From a bacterium A37T11 (lineage in GTDB: Bacteria; Bacteroidota; Bacteroidia; Sphingobacteriales; Sphingobacteriaceae): a stretch of DNA of 64,000 nt. The DNA is taken from NCBI GenBank assembly GCA_900109895.1, contig FOBR01000013.1, forward strand, positions 87,994 through 151,993. Direction: 5' to 3'. Both the position numbers and the translations under genes were made by a program. Position 1 is the first letter of the stretch, and the number at the start of each line of letters is the position of its first letter. Below, piece after piece: positions 37,105 to 46,177 of this stretch. The notes beneath the pieces were generated by a model, which saw only the letters and a list, made by a program, of their open reading frames with translations, was not told the origin of the DNA and searched no databases.

Positions 37105-37635
37105 ATGGACATACACGACAGTTTCAGTATTGGTTACATAAGTAAAACCAGGGGGTTGAAAGGCGAACTTCAGGTGTTTTTTGAAGAAGAGGACTACCAG
37201 GATCTTGATTTAGATGTTATATTTATTGACATCGACCGCCGGCTTGTACCATTTTTTGTATCATCCAGCAAATTGCATGACAATCGGACCGGCTATTTCT
37301 TTCTCGAAGACGTAGACCATGTGGATAAGGCAAAAGCTTTGGTTAGGCACACCGTTTACCTGCCTAATAGCAAAAAACCGGTCAGGGATGCTGATGATTT
37401 CAGGATCACTGACCTGAAAGGATACCTCGTAAAAGATAAGAACCACGGGGAGCTGGGAGAAATCATCGAAGTGCACCAATACCCACAGCACGACGTGGCC
37501 GCCATATCCTACAAATTCCGTGAGCTGTTGATCCCACTAAATGATAGTTTCATTATTTCGATCAACAAGGAAGAGGGGATCCTTGAAACTGACCTCCCTG
37601 AAGGATTGGTTGAATTGTATAGCGGTGAGGACTGA
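37105..37635 (+). CDS. rimM: Ribosome maturation factor RimM
   Basis: 176 residues. The N-terminal RimM domain (SIGYISKTRGLKGELQVFFEEED) and the C-terminal PRC-barrel (about 95-170, DLKGYLVKDKNHGELGEIIEVHQYPQHD) are both present. It binds S19 in the 30S head during assembly. The gene follows rpsP behind a terminator-like hairpin and is 3 bp from trmD. Confidence 0.95.
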   Translation: MDIHDSFSIGYISKTRGLKGELQVFFEEEDYQDLDLDVIFIDIDRRLVPFFVSSSKLHDNRTGYFFLEDVDHVDKAKALVRHTVYLPNSKKPVRDADDFRITDLKGYLVKDKNHGELGEIIEVHQYPQHDVAAISYKFRELLIPLNDSFIISINKEEGILETDLPEGLVELYSGED

Positions 37636-37638
37636 CCT

Positions 37639-38316
37639 ATGCGTTTCGATATCATCACCGTTTTGCCAGGCTTACTCGAAAGCCCCTTTGCCCACTCCAT
37701 CTTGCAGCGGGCACAAAACAAAGGTATCGTAGAAATTCATGTGCACAATTTGCGGAACTATACCGACAATAAGCATAAGAACGTGGATGATTATCCCTAT
37801 GGGGGCGGGAGTGGTATGGTCATGCAAATTGGCCCATTTGCAGCCTGTATTGATAAATTGAAGGCTGAACGAGCGTATGATGAGGTTATTTTTTTAAGTC
37901 CGGACGGAAAGACACTGAACCAGGAGATGGCCAATGAACTATCTGGTAAGGGAAATCTGCTGTTGCTTTGCGGGCATTATAAAGGAATTGACCAGCGCAT
38001 ACGCGACATTTACGTGACCCGCGAAATATCGATTGGTGACTATGTATTGTCGGGCGGTGAACTGGCTGCGGCAGTCGTAGTCGATGCCGTAGTGAGGCTC
38101 ATTCCGGGAGTCCTTTCGGATGAAACATCGGCTCTTTCAGATTCTTTTCAGGGCGATTTGCTGGATGCGCCGGTTTATACACGGCCCGCTGACTGGAACG
38201 GATACAAAGTGCCGGATGTGCTTTTGAGCGGGCATCAGGCCCAAATAGACAATTGGCGGTACGAACAAGCATTGGAACGAACCAGGCAGCGGCGTCCGGA
38301 TTTGTTGGATGACTAA
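37639..38316 (+). CDS. trmD: tRNA (guanine-N1)-methyltransferase
   Basis: 225 residues. The SPOUT trefoil-knot motifs are intact: [53 protein letters not shown], and [16 protein letters not shown]. It methylates G37 of tRNAs reading CNN codons, using AdoMet. Cotranscribed with rimM. Confidence 0.97.
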   Translation: MRFDIITVLPGLLESPFAHSILQRAQNKGIVEIHVHNLRNYTDNKHKNVDDYPYGGGSGMVMQIGPFAACIDKLKAERAYDEVIFLSPDGKTLNQEMANELSGKGNLLLLCGHYKGIDQRIRDIYVTREISIGDYVLSGGELAAAVVVDAVVRLIPGVLSDETSALSDSFQGDLLDAPVYTRPADWNGYKVPDVLLSGHQAQIDNWRYEQALERTRQRRPDLLDD

Positions 38317-38394
38317 ATTAGCAAGGACAGATGGCTAAATGCCAATTTTAAAATATTATTTTTTAATTGATAAATAATCACTAATATTGCAATC

Positions 38395-38417
38395 CGATTT
38401 TTACGAGATAAAAATCG
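38395..38417 (+). promoter_or_regulatory. Leader hairpin of rplS
   Basis: CGATTTTTA-CGAGA-TAAAAATCG: a perfect 9-bp stem with a 5-nt loop, 19 nt upstream of the rplS ATG, in the 120-bp gap after trmD. There is no U-tract, so it is more likely a leader control element than a terminator. Structured rplS leaders have been described in Bacteroidota; homology to them was not tested. Confidence 0.45.
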
Positions 38418-38436
38418 TCATTAATTACTTAAAATC

Positions 38437-38784
38437 ATGGATTTAGTAAAATTTGTAGAAGAGCAGGCGGTAGCGAAAAATGAAGTTCCTGCATTTAAGG
38501 CTGGCGATACCGTTAGCGTTCACTATAAAATTCGCGAAGGAAATAAAGAACGTATACAGGTTTATCAAGGTGTGGTTATTCAGCGCAACAGCGATGGAAC
38601 CAACCAAACCTTCACTGTCCGTAAAATTTCAAACGGCGTTGGCGTAGAACGTATTTTCCCTGTAAACTCCCCAAATATTGATAAAGTTGAAGTCAATTCA
38701 TACGGAAAAGTGCGCAGGTCAAAATTATTCTATCTGCGTGGCCTAACAGGCAAAGCCGCACGTATCAAGTCAAAACGGGTATAA
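38437..38784 (+). CDS. rplS: 50S ribosomal protein L19
   Basis: 115 residues. [69 protein letters not shown] and the basic end [20 protein letters not shown] are typical. Last gene of the rpsP operon, with a separate leader hairpin that could tune it independently, and a clear terminator 24 bp after the stop. Confidence 0.98.
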   Translation: MDLVKFVEEQAVAKNEVPAFKAGDTVSVHYKIREGNKERIQVYQGVVIQRNSDGTNQTFTVRKISNGVGVERIFPVNSPNIDKVEVNSYGKVRRSKLFYLRGLTGKAARIKSKRV

Positions 38785-38808
38785 TGTAAGTTTCCCGATT
38801 AAAAACAT

Positions 38809-38841
38809 AAAGCCCCCAAGCAATCGCTTAGGGGCTTTTTT
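38809..38841. terminator. Terminator after rplS
   Basis: AAAGCCCCCAAGC-AATC-GCTTAGGGGCTTT: 13-bp stem with one mismatch, then a T-tract. It reaches the stop codon of the convergent methyltransferase gene and may act in both directions. Confidence 0.9.
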
Positions 38842-40000
38842 AGTTTCGTCGGGTACCATCATACAACTCATACTCTAATAACCGGCAGTCAAGCTTACCG
38901 TTATAGAATTCAACCTTCCGTGATGCCCGCAGCCCTATTTTTTTGGCGAGGTCGGGGTTGCCGGTAAAAATATATCCGTTGTATCCCTTGCAGCGCTGTT
39001 TCATAAAGTCACCCATGCGTTTGTAAGTGACTTCCAGTTTGCTGTGCACACCCAGGCGTTCACCATATTCCGGATTAAAAGCAATCACACCCGGGGTTTC
39101 AGGCACAGGGGTTTCTTCAAAATCGCAAATTGCAAAGGTAATCAGGCGGTCTACGCCGGCAGTTTTAGCATTCATTTCAGCTATCCGTACCGCTTCTTCA
39201 CTAATGTCAGTAGCAATGATGGGAGGCGCAGGATCTTTTTTAACCTTTGCTTTAAGCTGCCTTCGGTTTTCAAAAAAAATTTCCTCCTGATACCCTAATA
39301 TATGCATAAATGCATAGTTCATCCGGTATAATCCGGGATGTCTTTGTGTAGCTATCAGCGCTGCCTCAATCGCCAGCGTGCCCGATCCGCACATGGGGTT
39401 AATAAAAGGCGTCTTCCCATCCCATGCCGTTGCATAAACCACCCCTGAAGCCAACGCTTCAAGCATGGGTGCTTTGCCTGGAAGCTTGCGATAACCGTGT
39501 TTGGCCAGCGTTTCCCCGGAAGTATCCAGGTAAATCTCGGCATCCTGTTCCTGCCAATAAAGATGCACCACTGTTTTGTCCAATTCAGACCCACTATTTG
39601 GCCTGATCCCTTTTTTCAGTTTAATGCGGTCAACAATCGCATCCTTAACTTTCAGGTTGGCAAAAAGCGGGGTACTGATGGTTTCATTATTAACATTGGA
39701 GTTGACCGAAAAGTAGCCAGTTGATTCGATGAGCGATTCCCATTCCAAGGCATATACCTCTTTATAGAGCTCATTGGCATCAGCGGCTTTAAACGCGGCC
39801 ACTGAGTAAAGGACTTGGCTTGCGCAGCGCAGGTTCAGGTTCAATTTGATGCAGTCATCCAGACTGATGAACAGTTCTGCGCCCGTACTAAACGATCGCT
39901 TTACGGTAAAACCTAGATCCTGAATCTCCTGTTGTAAATAAGGCGAAAGCCTTTTATTACAGGTAACGATCACTTTTTTTGGGGTGTTGAAAACTTGCAT
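38840..40000 (-). CDS. THUMP-domain RNA methyltransferase (RlmL/YpsC-like)
   Basis: 386 residues from the ATG at 40000. An N-terminal ferredoxin-like part and THUMP domain (about 1-150, ending in TVVHLYWQEQDAEIYLDTSG) precede a class I methyltransferase domain with PFINPMCGSGTLAIEAALIA and IIATDISEEAVRIAEMNAKTAGV. Motif IV is NPEYGERLG, where related enzymes have NPPYGERLG. It probably makes N2-methylguanosine in 23S rRNA (as RlmL at G2445), but without the second RlmK half. It faces rplS convergently. Confidence 0.88.
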   Translation of the reverse strand: MQVFNTPKKVIVTCNKRLSPYLQQEIQDLGFTVKRSFSTGAELFISLDDCIKLNLNLRCASQVLYSVAAFKAADANELYKEVYALEWESLIESTGYFSVNSNVNNETISTPLFANLKVKDAIVDRIKLKKGIRPNSGSELDKTVVHLYWQEQDAEIYLDTSGETLAKHGYRKLPGKAPMLEALASGVVYATAWDGKTPFINPMCGSGTLAIEAALIATQRHPGLYRMNYAFMHILGYQEEIFFENRRQLKAKVKKDPAPPIIATDISEEAVRIAEMNAKTAGVDRLITFAICDFEETPVPETPGVIAFNPEYGERLGVHSKLEVTYKRMGDFMKQRCKGYNGYIFTGNPDLAKKIGLRASRKVEFYNGKLDCRLLEYELYDGTRRN

Positions 40001-40071
40001 AGTATAAAGCGCGAAGTTAGTTATAATTGTTGCCAAAAAACCGTAATTTTACATTTTTATAAGTTAATGTT

Positions 40072-40452
40072 ATGGAAATAAGAGGCAAAGTACACGAAAT
40101 CGGCGCCGTTCAGCAGGTAACCGATTCGTTTAAGAAACGTGATTTAGTTATACAATACGCAGAAAACCCACAATTTGTAGAGTATATAAAATTTGAGGCA
40201 ACCCAAGACCGGGTCAATTTGTTTGACAGTTTGACTCCGGGGGAGGAAGTGGAAGTTTCATTTAACCTGCGAGGCCGTCCATGGACAAACAGGGAAGGGG
40301 TCACCAGTTATTTTAATTCATTGGTGGCATGGCGTGTAAACAAGGTCATGACTGCTCCTGCTGGTCCGGTTGGCTCCCCATCACTTGTAGATGTTCCGCC
40401 GCCAGTCGATATATCTTCCGCCGCCGGTGCTGACGATGACCTGCCGTTTTAA
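40072..40452 (+). CDS. DUF3127 protein with SSB-like acidic C-terminal tip
   Basis: 126 residues. The DUF3127 domain (about 1-90: MEIRGKVHEIGAVQQVTDSF, RDLVIQYAENPQFVEYIKFE, GEEVEVSFNLRGRPW) looks like an OB-fold. It is followed by a proline/alanine-rich linker and the terminal sequence DDDLPF, nearly the same as the DDDIPF tip of bacterial single-strand DNA-binding proteins, which docks RecO, PriA, ExoI and others. A role in single-stranded nucleic acid binding is a reasonable inference; the family has no accepted function. Confidence 0.87.
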   Translation: MEIRGKVHEIGAVQQVTDSFKKRDLVIQYAENPQFVEYIKFEATQDRVNLFDSLTPGEEVEVSFNLRGRPWTNREGVTSYFNSLVAWRVNKVMTAPAGPVGSPSLVDVPPPVDISSAAGADDDLPF

Positions 40453-40459
40453 GACAAAA

Positions 40460-41761
40460 CTAAAAATAAGGTACTAATTTCTCAAAAGCCATCCCCCTTG
40501 ATGCTTTCAATAGCACCAATGAATGGCGAATGGGTTGATCCTTCAATTTTTTCATAAGCTCATCAGTAGTTTCATAAAATTCTGCTGATGGGTTTTTTTG
40601 TTTATAGAATTCCTTACCGACAAATATTTTTGTGCCAAGGGACATTTCAGCTACGATTTGCACAATTTTACGGTGTTCTTCAAACGAATCATTCCCCAGT
40701 TCAAACATATCGCCCAAAATAACAACTTTTTGTGCTGATGGCATCAGTGTGACGTTTTCAAGTGCAGCAGCCATGCTGCTGGCATTAGCATTGTAAAAGT
40801 CACAAATGAGGGTATTGGTTTCAGTAAAGGTCAGCTGTGAACGGTTGTTTTTGGGTTTGTATGACCTTATCCCGGCATTAATGTTCTCGGGGCTTAGATC
40901 AAAATGGCGTCCGGCACAAATAGCTGCCAGCACATTTTCGGCATTATAGGCTCCCGTAAGCTGTGTTTGCACCTCATAGCTCCCAGCTTGCCCATGCTCT
41001 TGCCAGCGTAAATTCAATAATGGGCCCGAAGCAATGATCTCGCCGGATATCCTATTATCTTTTTTGAAACCGTACGTTACTCGTTGTTTGAAATTTCGCT
41101 TAGCAGCCATTTCTAAAAGCAGTTCATTATCATGCTGTAGAAACAGCGTACCTTGGTGGGTCGACAGCCAATCATAGAGCTCGGCCTTGGTTTTTTTGAC
41201 CCCTTCAAAACTGCCAAAGCCTTCCAAATGTGCCCGCCCTACATTGGTAATGAGTCCATGACTGGGTTGGGCAATACTGCAAAGCAAGGCTATTTCGCCC
41301 AGATGGTTCGCGCCCATTTCTATAATGGCCATTTCTATCTCCGGTCCGATTGAAAGCACACTAAGCGGTACGCCAATGTGATTGTTCAGATTACCATGGG
41401 TGGCAAATGCCTGGTAGCGCTGAGAAAGCACGGCATATAATAACTCTTTACTCGTGGTTTTACCGTTGGTCCCCGTAATGCCAATAACCGGGATAGTCAG
41501 TTGCCGCCTGTGATAGCGTGCCAAATCCTGAAGTGCTGTCAATACATCTCGCACAACCACGATACGCTTATTGGTCGGGCAAACCGGTTCATCCACCACG
41601 GCATAGGCCGCCCCTGCTTCCAGCGCTCTGACCGCAAAGGCATTTCCATTGAAATTTGCTCCTTTCAGCGCGAAAAACAACGAATCGGGCGTAATGTTGC
41701 GCGTATCTGTTGAGATAGCAGGATGCCTTTTAAATAAGGTATAAAGTTCAGCAATTTCCAT
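40460..41761 (-). CDS. murF: UDP-N-acetylmuramoyl-tripeptide--D-alanyl-D-alanine ligase
   Basis: 433 residues from the ATG at 41761 (MEIAELYTLFKRHPAISTDTR). Mur ligase motifs: SLFFALKGANFNGN, the ATP loop GITGTNGKTTSKELL, EMGANHLGEIALL, and NNRSQL in the C-terminal domain. It adds D-Ala-D-Ala to the UDP-MurNAc-tripeptide in the cytosol. It is away from the main mur cluster, as often in Bacteroidota, and lies downstream of the PadR-PspC pair on the same strand. Confidence 0.95.
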   Translation of the reverse strand: MEIAELYTLFKRHPAISTDTRNITPDSLFFALKGANFNGNAFAVRALEAGAAYAVVDEPVCPTNKRIVVVRDVLTALQDLARYHRRQLTIPVIGITGTNGKTTSKELLYAVLSQRYQAFATHGNLNNHIGVPLSVLSIGPEIEMAIIEMGANHLGEIALLCSIAQPSHGLITNVGRAHLEGFGSFEGVKKTKAELYDWLSTHQGTLFLQHDNELLLEMAAKRNFKQRVTYGFKKDNRISGEIIASGPLLNLRWQEHGQAGSYEVQTQLTGAYNAENVLAAICAGRHFDLSPENINAGIRSYKPKNNRSQLTFTETNTLICDFYNANASSMAAALENVTLMPSAQKVVILGDMFELGNDSFEEHRKIVQIVAEMSLGTKIFVGKEFYKQKNPSAEFYETTDELMKKLKDQPIRHSLVLLKASRGMAFEKLVPYF

Positions 41762-41815
41762 GTGGCATAACAATAAACCTAGCGAAAATAAACAAAAAAT
41801 GCAATTCTGTTCTAT

Positions 41816-43390
41816 TTAATTTTCATCGGCAGTATCCGGCGGCGGTGGCGGCAAGGTACATTTCAAGCCACCCGTAGTCATGACCCACTCGGTAGCACCC
41901 GGCTCATCGCCGTATTTATACTTATAGTTATCCGCACATTGGCTAAGCGGAAGATCCATTATATGGCGTTCCAGGTCGCGATTGATCAGTAAATGGGTTC
42001 CTATAGGTACATTTAATTTCAGCAAAACGCTTTGATTGCGCATCAATTCCTGTTCGTCCAGCGAAAATTGGCTGTCAAACTGCAGCGTATCGGCTATCTG
42101 CGTTAAATGATAACTCAATTTTCCTGCCCGTTTGGTAGCTTCATCAAACGTATTTCCCCTGGCCGAGAACTCTTCGGTAACAGAAGGAATTAGCAGAGAA
42201 TCGATCTGTACGATTTGTATCCTCACATTTCGCATCCCTTCAAACATGCTCCGGTGCCGAACACCAATGCGGCGGGAAGTCCCTGGAACTTGGCTAACCA
42301 CTGTCAGGTCATTGCGGATAAGCTTAAATATCGGAACCTTTACAAGGCGCCGTTCTTCAACCACAGTGCTTTCCTCTCTAAAATCAGATAAGGTGCGGAT
42401 GCTGTAACTTACGGTAAAACCAATCGCAACAACCCAAATAATCAGCAAGGAAAAGCCGGTATACCTGCCCAGCACAGGTTTATTAAATAATATGCGGATG
42501 GCCAGCAATATCAAAGCGATTATCGGGATGATGGCAGTAACGAGCGCACTGATGAGCAACCCGTTTCTATAAGAAGGGTCAATTACGTTAAAGGGAAACA
42601 TCGCCATATCATTGTCCATTCCTAAAAAACCAAAAGTCGCAAAGATGCTAATGATCAATGTGACCAGCCCACCACATAATCCGACAATAAAAAAGACGCC
42701 CACTATTTTTACCAAAATAATAAATAGCTTGGCCAGCACGTTGCCAGCTGAATGCAGCCCATGCCTAAGGTTGTCGGCGGCGCCAGGAAAATTTGCACGG
42801 ATGCCACCCATCTCTTCATCAAAACTACGCTTAAAGTTTTGCAGATTGGGTGCCTCGCCGCGCATTGCCATCCGGTCTGCGCGGCTCTTGGCTACCGGCA
42901 TTACCGCCCATAAAATTAAATAAAACAGAAACCCAGAACCAGCAAATAAGAACAACAGCACAAAAATTACCCGTACCCACCGGGGTTCCATGTTAAAATA
43001 ATGGCCAAGCCCTGCACATACCCCCCCAAAAATACGATCTTCAGGATCCCGGAAAAGTTTGCGTTCATTGCGGTTGTATGAAGCTCCGAAAAGATCATTT
43101 TCCAGTTCAGCATAATCGGCCTCACTCGTATCAAAATCGCTCACGCTGCCCATTTGAGTGCAAACTTCCTGCACGTCGGCCATCGTAATCACTTCGCGTT
43201 TACCTTCCTGAATGCGGTCATTAAACATCTCCGCAATCCGGTTTTCAATATCGTTAACAATTTCATGGCTATCATTGGTATAACCAAAGTGCTTTTTTAT
43301 GGCAATCATATACTTGCGAAGCACCTCATACGCATCTTCTTCAATATGGAAGACCGTACCATTTATGTTGATGATGATGGTTTTATTCAT
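41816..43390 (-). CDS. PspC-domain membrane protein
   Basis: 524 residues. An N-terminal cytosolic helical region (1-100, starting MNKTIIININGTVFHIEEDAY) precedes the PspC domain (about 105-165, DRIFGGVCAGLGHYFNMEPRWVRVIFVLLF), then several membrane helices (about 215-350) and a large extracytoplasmic C-terminal part. PspC-type proteins sense or relieve envelope stress. It is encoded 13 bp after a PadR regulator, the common padR-pspC pair of Bacteroidota, and is presumably controlled by it. Confidence 0.9.
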   Translation of the reverse strand: MNKTIIININGTVFHIEEDAYEVLRKYMIAIKKHFGYTNDSHEIVNDIENRIAEMFNDRIQEGKREVITMADVQEVCTQMGSVSDFDTSEADYAELENDLFGASYNRNERKLFRDPEDRIFGGVCAGLGHYFNMEPRWVRVIFVLLFLFAGSGFLFYLILWAVMPVAKSRADRMAMRGEAPNLQNFKRSFDEEMGGIRANFPGAADNLRHGLHSAGNVLAKLFIILVKIVGVFFIVGLCGGLVTLIISIFATFGFLGMDNDMAMFPFNVIDPSYRNGLLISALVTAIIPIIALILLAIRILFNKPVLGRYTGFSLLIIWVVAIGFTVSYSIRTLSDFREESTVVEERRLVKVPIFKLIRNDLTVVSQVPGTSRRIGVRHRSMFEGMRNVRIQIVQIDSLLIPSVTEEFSARGNTFDEATKRAGKLSYHLTQIADTLQFDSQFSLDEQELMRNQSVLLKLNVPIGTHLLINRDLERHIMDLPLSQCADNYKYKYGDEPGATEWVMTTGGLKCTLPPPPPDTADEN

Positions 43391-43403
43391 GTTTTAATTT
43401 TAT

Positions 43404-43772
43404 TTAAATTGATTGATCCGTGGATATATCTGATTTTTTCTGGTTTCTACCCTCCATGGCCGTACTTACGGCAAAAACCAACTCCTCCCATGTCTTATCT
43501 AACTGGTGCAATACTTCCAGCCCCGCATCGGTAATCTGGTAGTACTTGCGCGGTGGGCCAGAGGTTGATTCCCGCCAGGCATAACTCAATAACCCATTAT
43601 TTTTTAACCGGGTTAACAGCGGATAGAGGGTTCCTTCAACCACCAGCAAGCGGGCTTTCTTGAGTTCGCCGATGATATCCGAGGCGTAGATTTCGCCTTG
43701 CGAGATCACGGAAAGGATACAGTATTCCAGTATCCCTTTCCTCATCTGGGTTTGTGTGTTTTCAACAATCAT
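43404..43772 (-). CDS. PadR-family transcriptional regulator
   Basis: 122 residues from the ATG at 43772 (MIVENTQTQMRKGILEYCILSVIS). Winged helix with VEGTLYPLLTRLKNNGLLSYAWRES and YYQITDAGLEVLHQL, typical PadR. It is cotranscribed with the PspC gene and probably represses both. The promoter -7 element lies only 4 bp before this ATG, so translation may be leaderless or may start at the internal methionine ten codons in. Confidence 0.92.
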   Translation of the reverse strand: MIVENTQTQMRKGILEYCILSVISQGEIYASDIIGELKKARLLVVEGTLYPLLTRLKNNGLLSYAWRESTSGPPRKYYQITDAGLEVLHQLDKTWEELVFAVSTAMEGRNQKKSDISTDQSI

Positions 43773-43776
43773 AATG

Positions 43777-43808
43777 CAAAGATATATGTTTTGTTTAGTA
43801 TTATGCAA
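43777..43808 (-). promoter_or_regulatory. Promoter of padR-pspC
   Basis: Minus strand TTG (43808-43806), 21 nt, TATCTTTG (43784-43777): strong consensus match, unusually close to the start codon at 43772. Confidence 0.65.
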
Positions 43809-43875
43809 TACAAAGTAGCGTGTTATATATTTATTTAATTTATATAATTGATTTACAGCATTAAAAAAAATTAAA

Positions 43876-43886
43876 GAAACGCTTTC
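43876..43886. promoter_or_regulatory. Possible LacI/GalR-type operator
   Basis: GAAACGCTTTC, with AAA-CG-TTT symmetry, resembles LacI-family operators and lies 31 bp before the -33 element of the galactose regulator gene. It may be an autoregulatory site. Weak, single-site evidence. Confidence 0.25.
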
Positions 43887-43917
43887 ATGTCATAAATTAA
43901 ATTTTATTCAGAGATAT

Positions 43918-43948
43918 TTGTTTATATGCGCGACTTCTAATACTTTTA
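43918..43948 (+). promoter_or_regulatory. Promoter of the galactose operon
   Basis: TTG (43918-43920), 20 nt, TACTTTTA (43941-43948), one base off the TAnnTTTG consensus; the regulator ATG is 13 bp downstream. Confidence 0.5.
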
Positions 43949-43961
43949 CGCAATCGATACC

Positions 43962-44999
43962 ATGGTAGACCGAAATACCACCATACATGATCTGGCGAGG
44001 ATGCTGCAAATTTCAGCATCTACCGTTTCGCGTGCATTAAATGACCATCCGGCCATTAGCGCGGTCACACGAGAGCGCGTCAGGGAAGCTGCAAAAGCCT
44101 GTAATTACCGGCACAATCGCTTGGCGTCGTCCTTGCGGCTTGGCAGATCCAAAATTATTGGGGTGATCATCCCGAGTGCCCGAATCAGCTTTTTTGGTTC
44201 AGTGGTGCACGGTATAGAAAATATAGCCCGCAAGAAAGGATACAGTGTTCTGCTTTTTCAGAGCAACGAAAAGCAGGATTTTGAAGAACAAGGCATTGAA
44301 ACGCTCCTGCAATCAAATGTAGATGGCATACTCGCTTCCGTAGCGATGGAAACCCGTAACTACGCCCATTTTGAAGAGGTTAAAAAGCAGCATATTCCTT
44401 TGATTTTTTTTGACCGGTCTGTTGATCATTTAAATGTGCCCGCCGTTGTGATCGATGACTATAAAGGGTCATATATGGCCACAAACCATTTAATTATCCA
44501 GGGATATCAGCGTATTGCCTATATTGGCGGCCCACAGCACATTGAAATATTTGACAAAAGGCTTTTGGGTTACCTGGACGCCATGAAAGACCATGGACGC
44601 CCGGTTGATAACGATCTGGTAGCCTTCGGGGAAATATCAACCGATTCAGGCAGGATCATTGCCACCCGGATGCTCGAAAATAAACAGGCGCCCGATGCCT
44701 TTGCCACCGTTGAAGATTTTACGGCTTTGGGTGTGTTGCAAACCGTTCGCCAGCTAAGCGGATACCGGCCCGGTAGTACCGGGGTTATTGGGTTTGCCAA
44801 TGAGGCGTTCAGCGAGTTCCTCACCCCCAGTTTAAGCACGGTTGACCAGCAAACCAATTTAATGGGCGAGCAGGCCGCCAACTTATTTTTTAGTGGACAT
44901 CAACATCCTGAACAGGTAAATACAAACAATCAGAAAATTATATTGGAGCCCCGGATGATCATTCGCGAATCATCCATTAATCCAGAAAAACAATCGTAA
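43962..44999 (+). CDS. LacI-family transcriptional regulator of galactose genes
   Basis: 345 residues. The N-terminal helix-turn-helix (TIHDLARMLQISASTVSRALNDHPAIS) and hinge helix (HNRLASSLRLGRS) are followed by a periplasmic-binding-like effector domain (about 60-335, with VDGILASVAMETRNY and GVIGFANEAFSEFLTPSLSTVDQ). First gene of an operon with galK, galM and a sugar symporter (9-11 bp gaps), so it presumably responds to galactose or a derivative. Effector inferred from context. Confidence 0.92.
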   Translation: MVDRNTTIHDLARMLQISASTVSRALNDHPAISAVTRERVREAAKACNYRHNRLASSLRLGRSKIIGVIIPSARISFFGSVVHGIENIARKKGYSVLLFQSNEKQDFEEQGIETLLQSNVDGILASVAMETRNYAHFEEVKKQHIPLIFFDRSVDHLNVPAVVIDDYKGSYMATNHLIIQGYQRIAYIGGPQHIEIFDKRLLGYLDAMKDHGRPVDNDLVAFGEISTDSGRIIATRMLENKQAPDAFATVEDFTALGVLQTVRQLSGYRPGSTGVIGFANEAFSEFLTPSLSTVDQQTNLMGEQAANLFFSGHQHPEQVNTNNQKIILEPRMIIRESSINPEKQS

Positions 45000-45008
45000 T
45001 CCACCCAT

Positions 45009-46166
45009 ATGAGTCATTCACAAAAAATAAAAGAAACTTTTATACAGTTATATCAAACAGAACCCCTGCTCGTACAATCACCCGGACGGGTAAACCTGAT
45101 CGGTGAGCATACTGATTACAATATGGGCCTGGTTTTACCGGCCGCGATTGATAAGAAGATCACGCTGGCTATTGGCAAGCGGGACGATCGGCACATCCGC
45201 CTTTATTCGCTTGACAATCAGGAAAACTACCAAAGTAACCTGGATGATATTAAACCCTCCGACAAGCTATGGCCAGACTATTTGCTGGGCGTAGTCGATC
45301 AGCTCGTTAAAAAAGGGTATACACTTGGCGGTTTTAACCTCGTTTTCGGTGGCGACATCCCGCAAGGCGCCGGGTTATCGTCATCCGCGGCGTTGGAGTG
45401 TGCTACCGCCTTCGGGCTAAGCCAACTTTTTGACCTAGAGGTACCACCACTTAGCATTGCCTTGGTGTCGCAGGCCGCTGAAAATAATTTTGTCGGAGTC
45501 AAATGTGGTCTTATGGACCAATTTGCCAGCGTCTTTGGAAAGGAAAAACACCTGATCAAACTTGACTGCCGGGACTACAGTTATGAATACATACCCTTCT
45601 CCAGCGAAGACCTTAAGATCGTTTTGTTTGATACCCGTGTGAAGCATTCTTTGGCGTCCTCGGCCTATAATGAACGGCGTGAGCAATGTGAACACGGGGT
45701 AGCACTGGTCAAAAAAGTTTATCCCGCCGTAGAAAGCCTGCGGGATGTGACTGAACAACAGCTCTTGGAACTGGTCAAACCAATCGATGAACTCGTATAC
45801 CGCAGGTGTCACTATGTGGTTTCCGAGATCCAACGCTTGCTGGATGCCTGTGAAGATCTGAAGCAGGATGATTTTGTGTCCTTCGGCCGCCGCATGTTTG
45901 AGACCCATGATGGCCTGCAGCATTTATATGAGGTTAGTTGTGAAGAGCTGGATCTGCTGGTAGACCTGGTGAGGACGCAACCTGCAGTATTGGGAGCACG
46001 GATGATGGGCGGAGGCTTCGGCGGATGCACCATCAACTTAGTACGTGCCGCCGATGTGCAGGAAGTGACGGAGATTGTGGCTAAGGGTTATGAAGAAAAA
46101 ACAGGACATCGTCCGGAAATATATATCGCAAACATTAGCCAAGGCACCAGCCAAATCATAAACTAG
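45009..46166 (+). CDS. galK: Galactokinase
   Basis: 385 residues of the GHMP kinase family. The galactose-binding signature GRVNLIGEHTDYNMG (about 25-39), the phosphate loop PQGAGLSSSAALECA (about 115-129) and the C-terminal GARMMGGGFGGCTINLV are intact. It phosphorylates galactose to galactose-1-phosphate in the cytosol, the first committed step of the Leloir route. galT and galE are not in the window. Confidence 0.96.
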   Translation: MSHSQKIKETFIQLYQTEPLLVQSPGRVNLIGEHTDYNMGLVLPAAIDKKITLAIGKRDDRHIRLYSLDNQENYQSNLDDIKPSDKLWPDYLLGVVDQLVKKGYTLGGFNLVFGGDIPQGAGLSSSAALECATAFGLSQLFDLEVPPLSIALVSQAAENNFVGVKCGLMDQFASVFGKEKHLIKLDCRDYSYEYIPFSSEDLKIVLFDTRVKHSLASSAYNERREQCEHGVALVKKVYPAVESLRDVTEQQLLELVKPIDELVYRRCHYVVSEIQRLLDACEDLKQDDFVSFGRRMFETHDGLQHLYEVSCEELDLLVDLVRTQPAVLGARMMGGGFGGCTINLVRAADVQEVTEIVAKGYEEKTGHRPEIYIANISQGTSQIIN

Positions 46167-46177
46167 CCTATTGTTAT

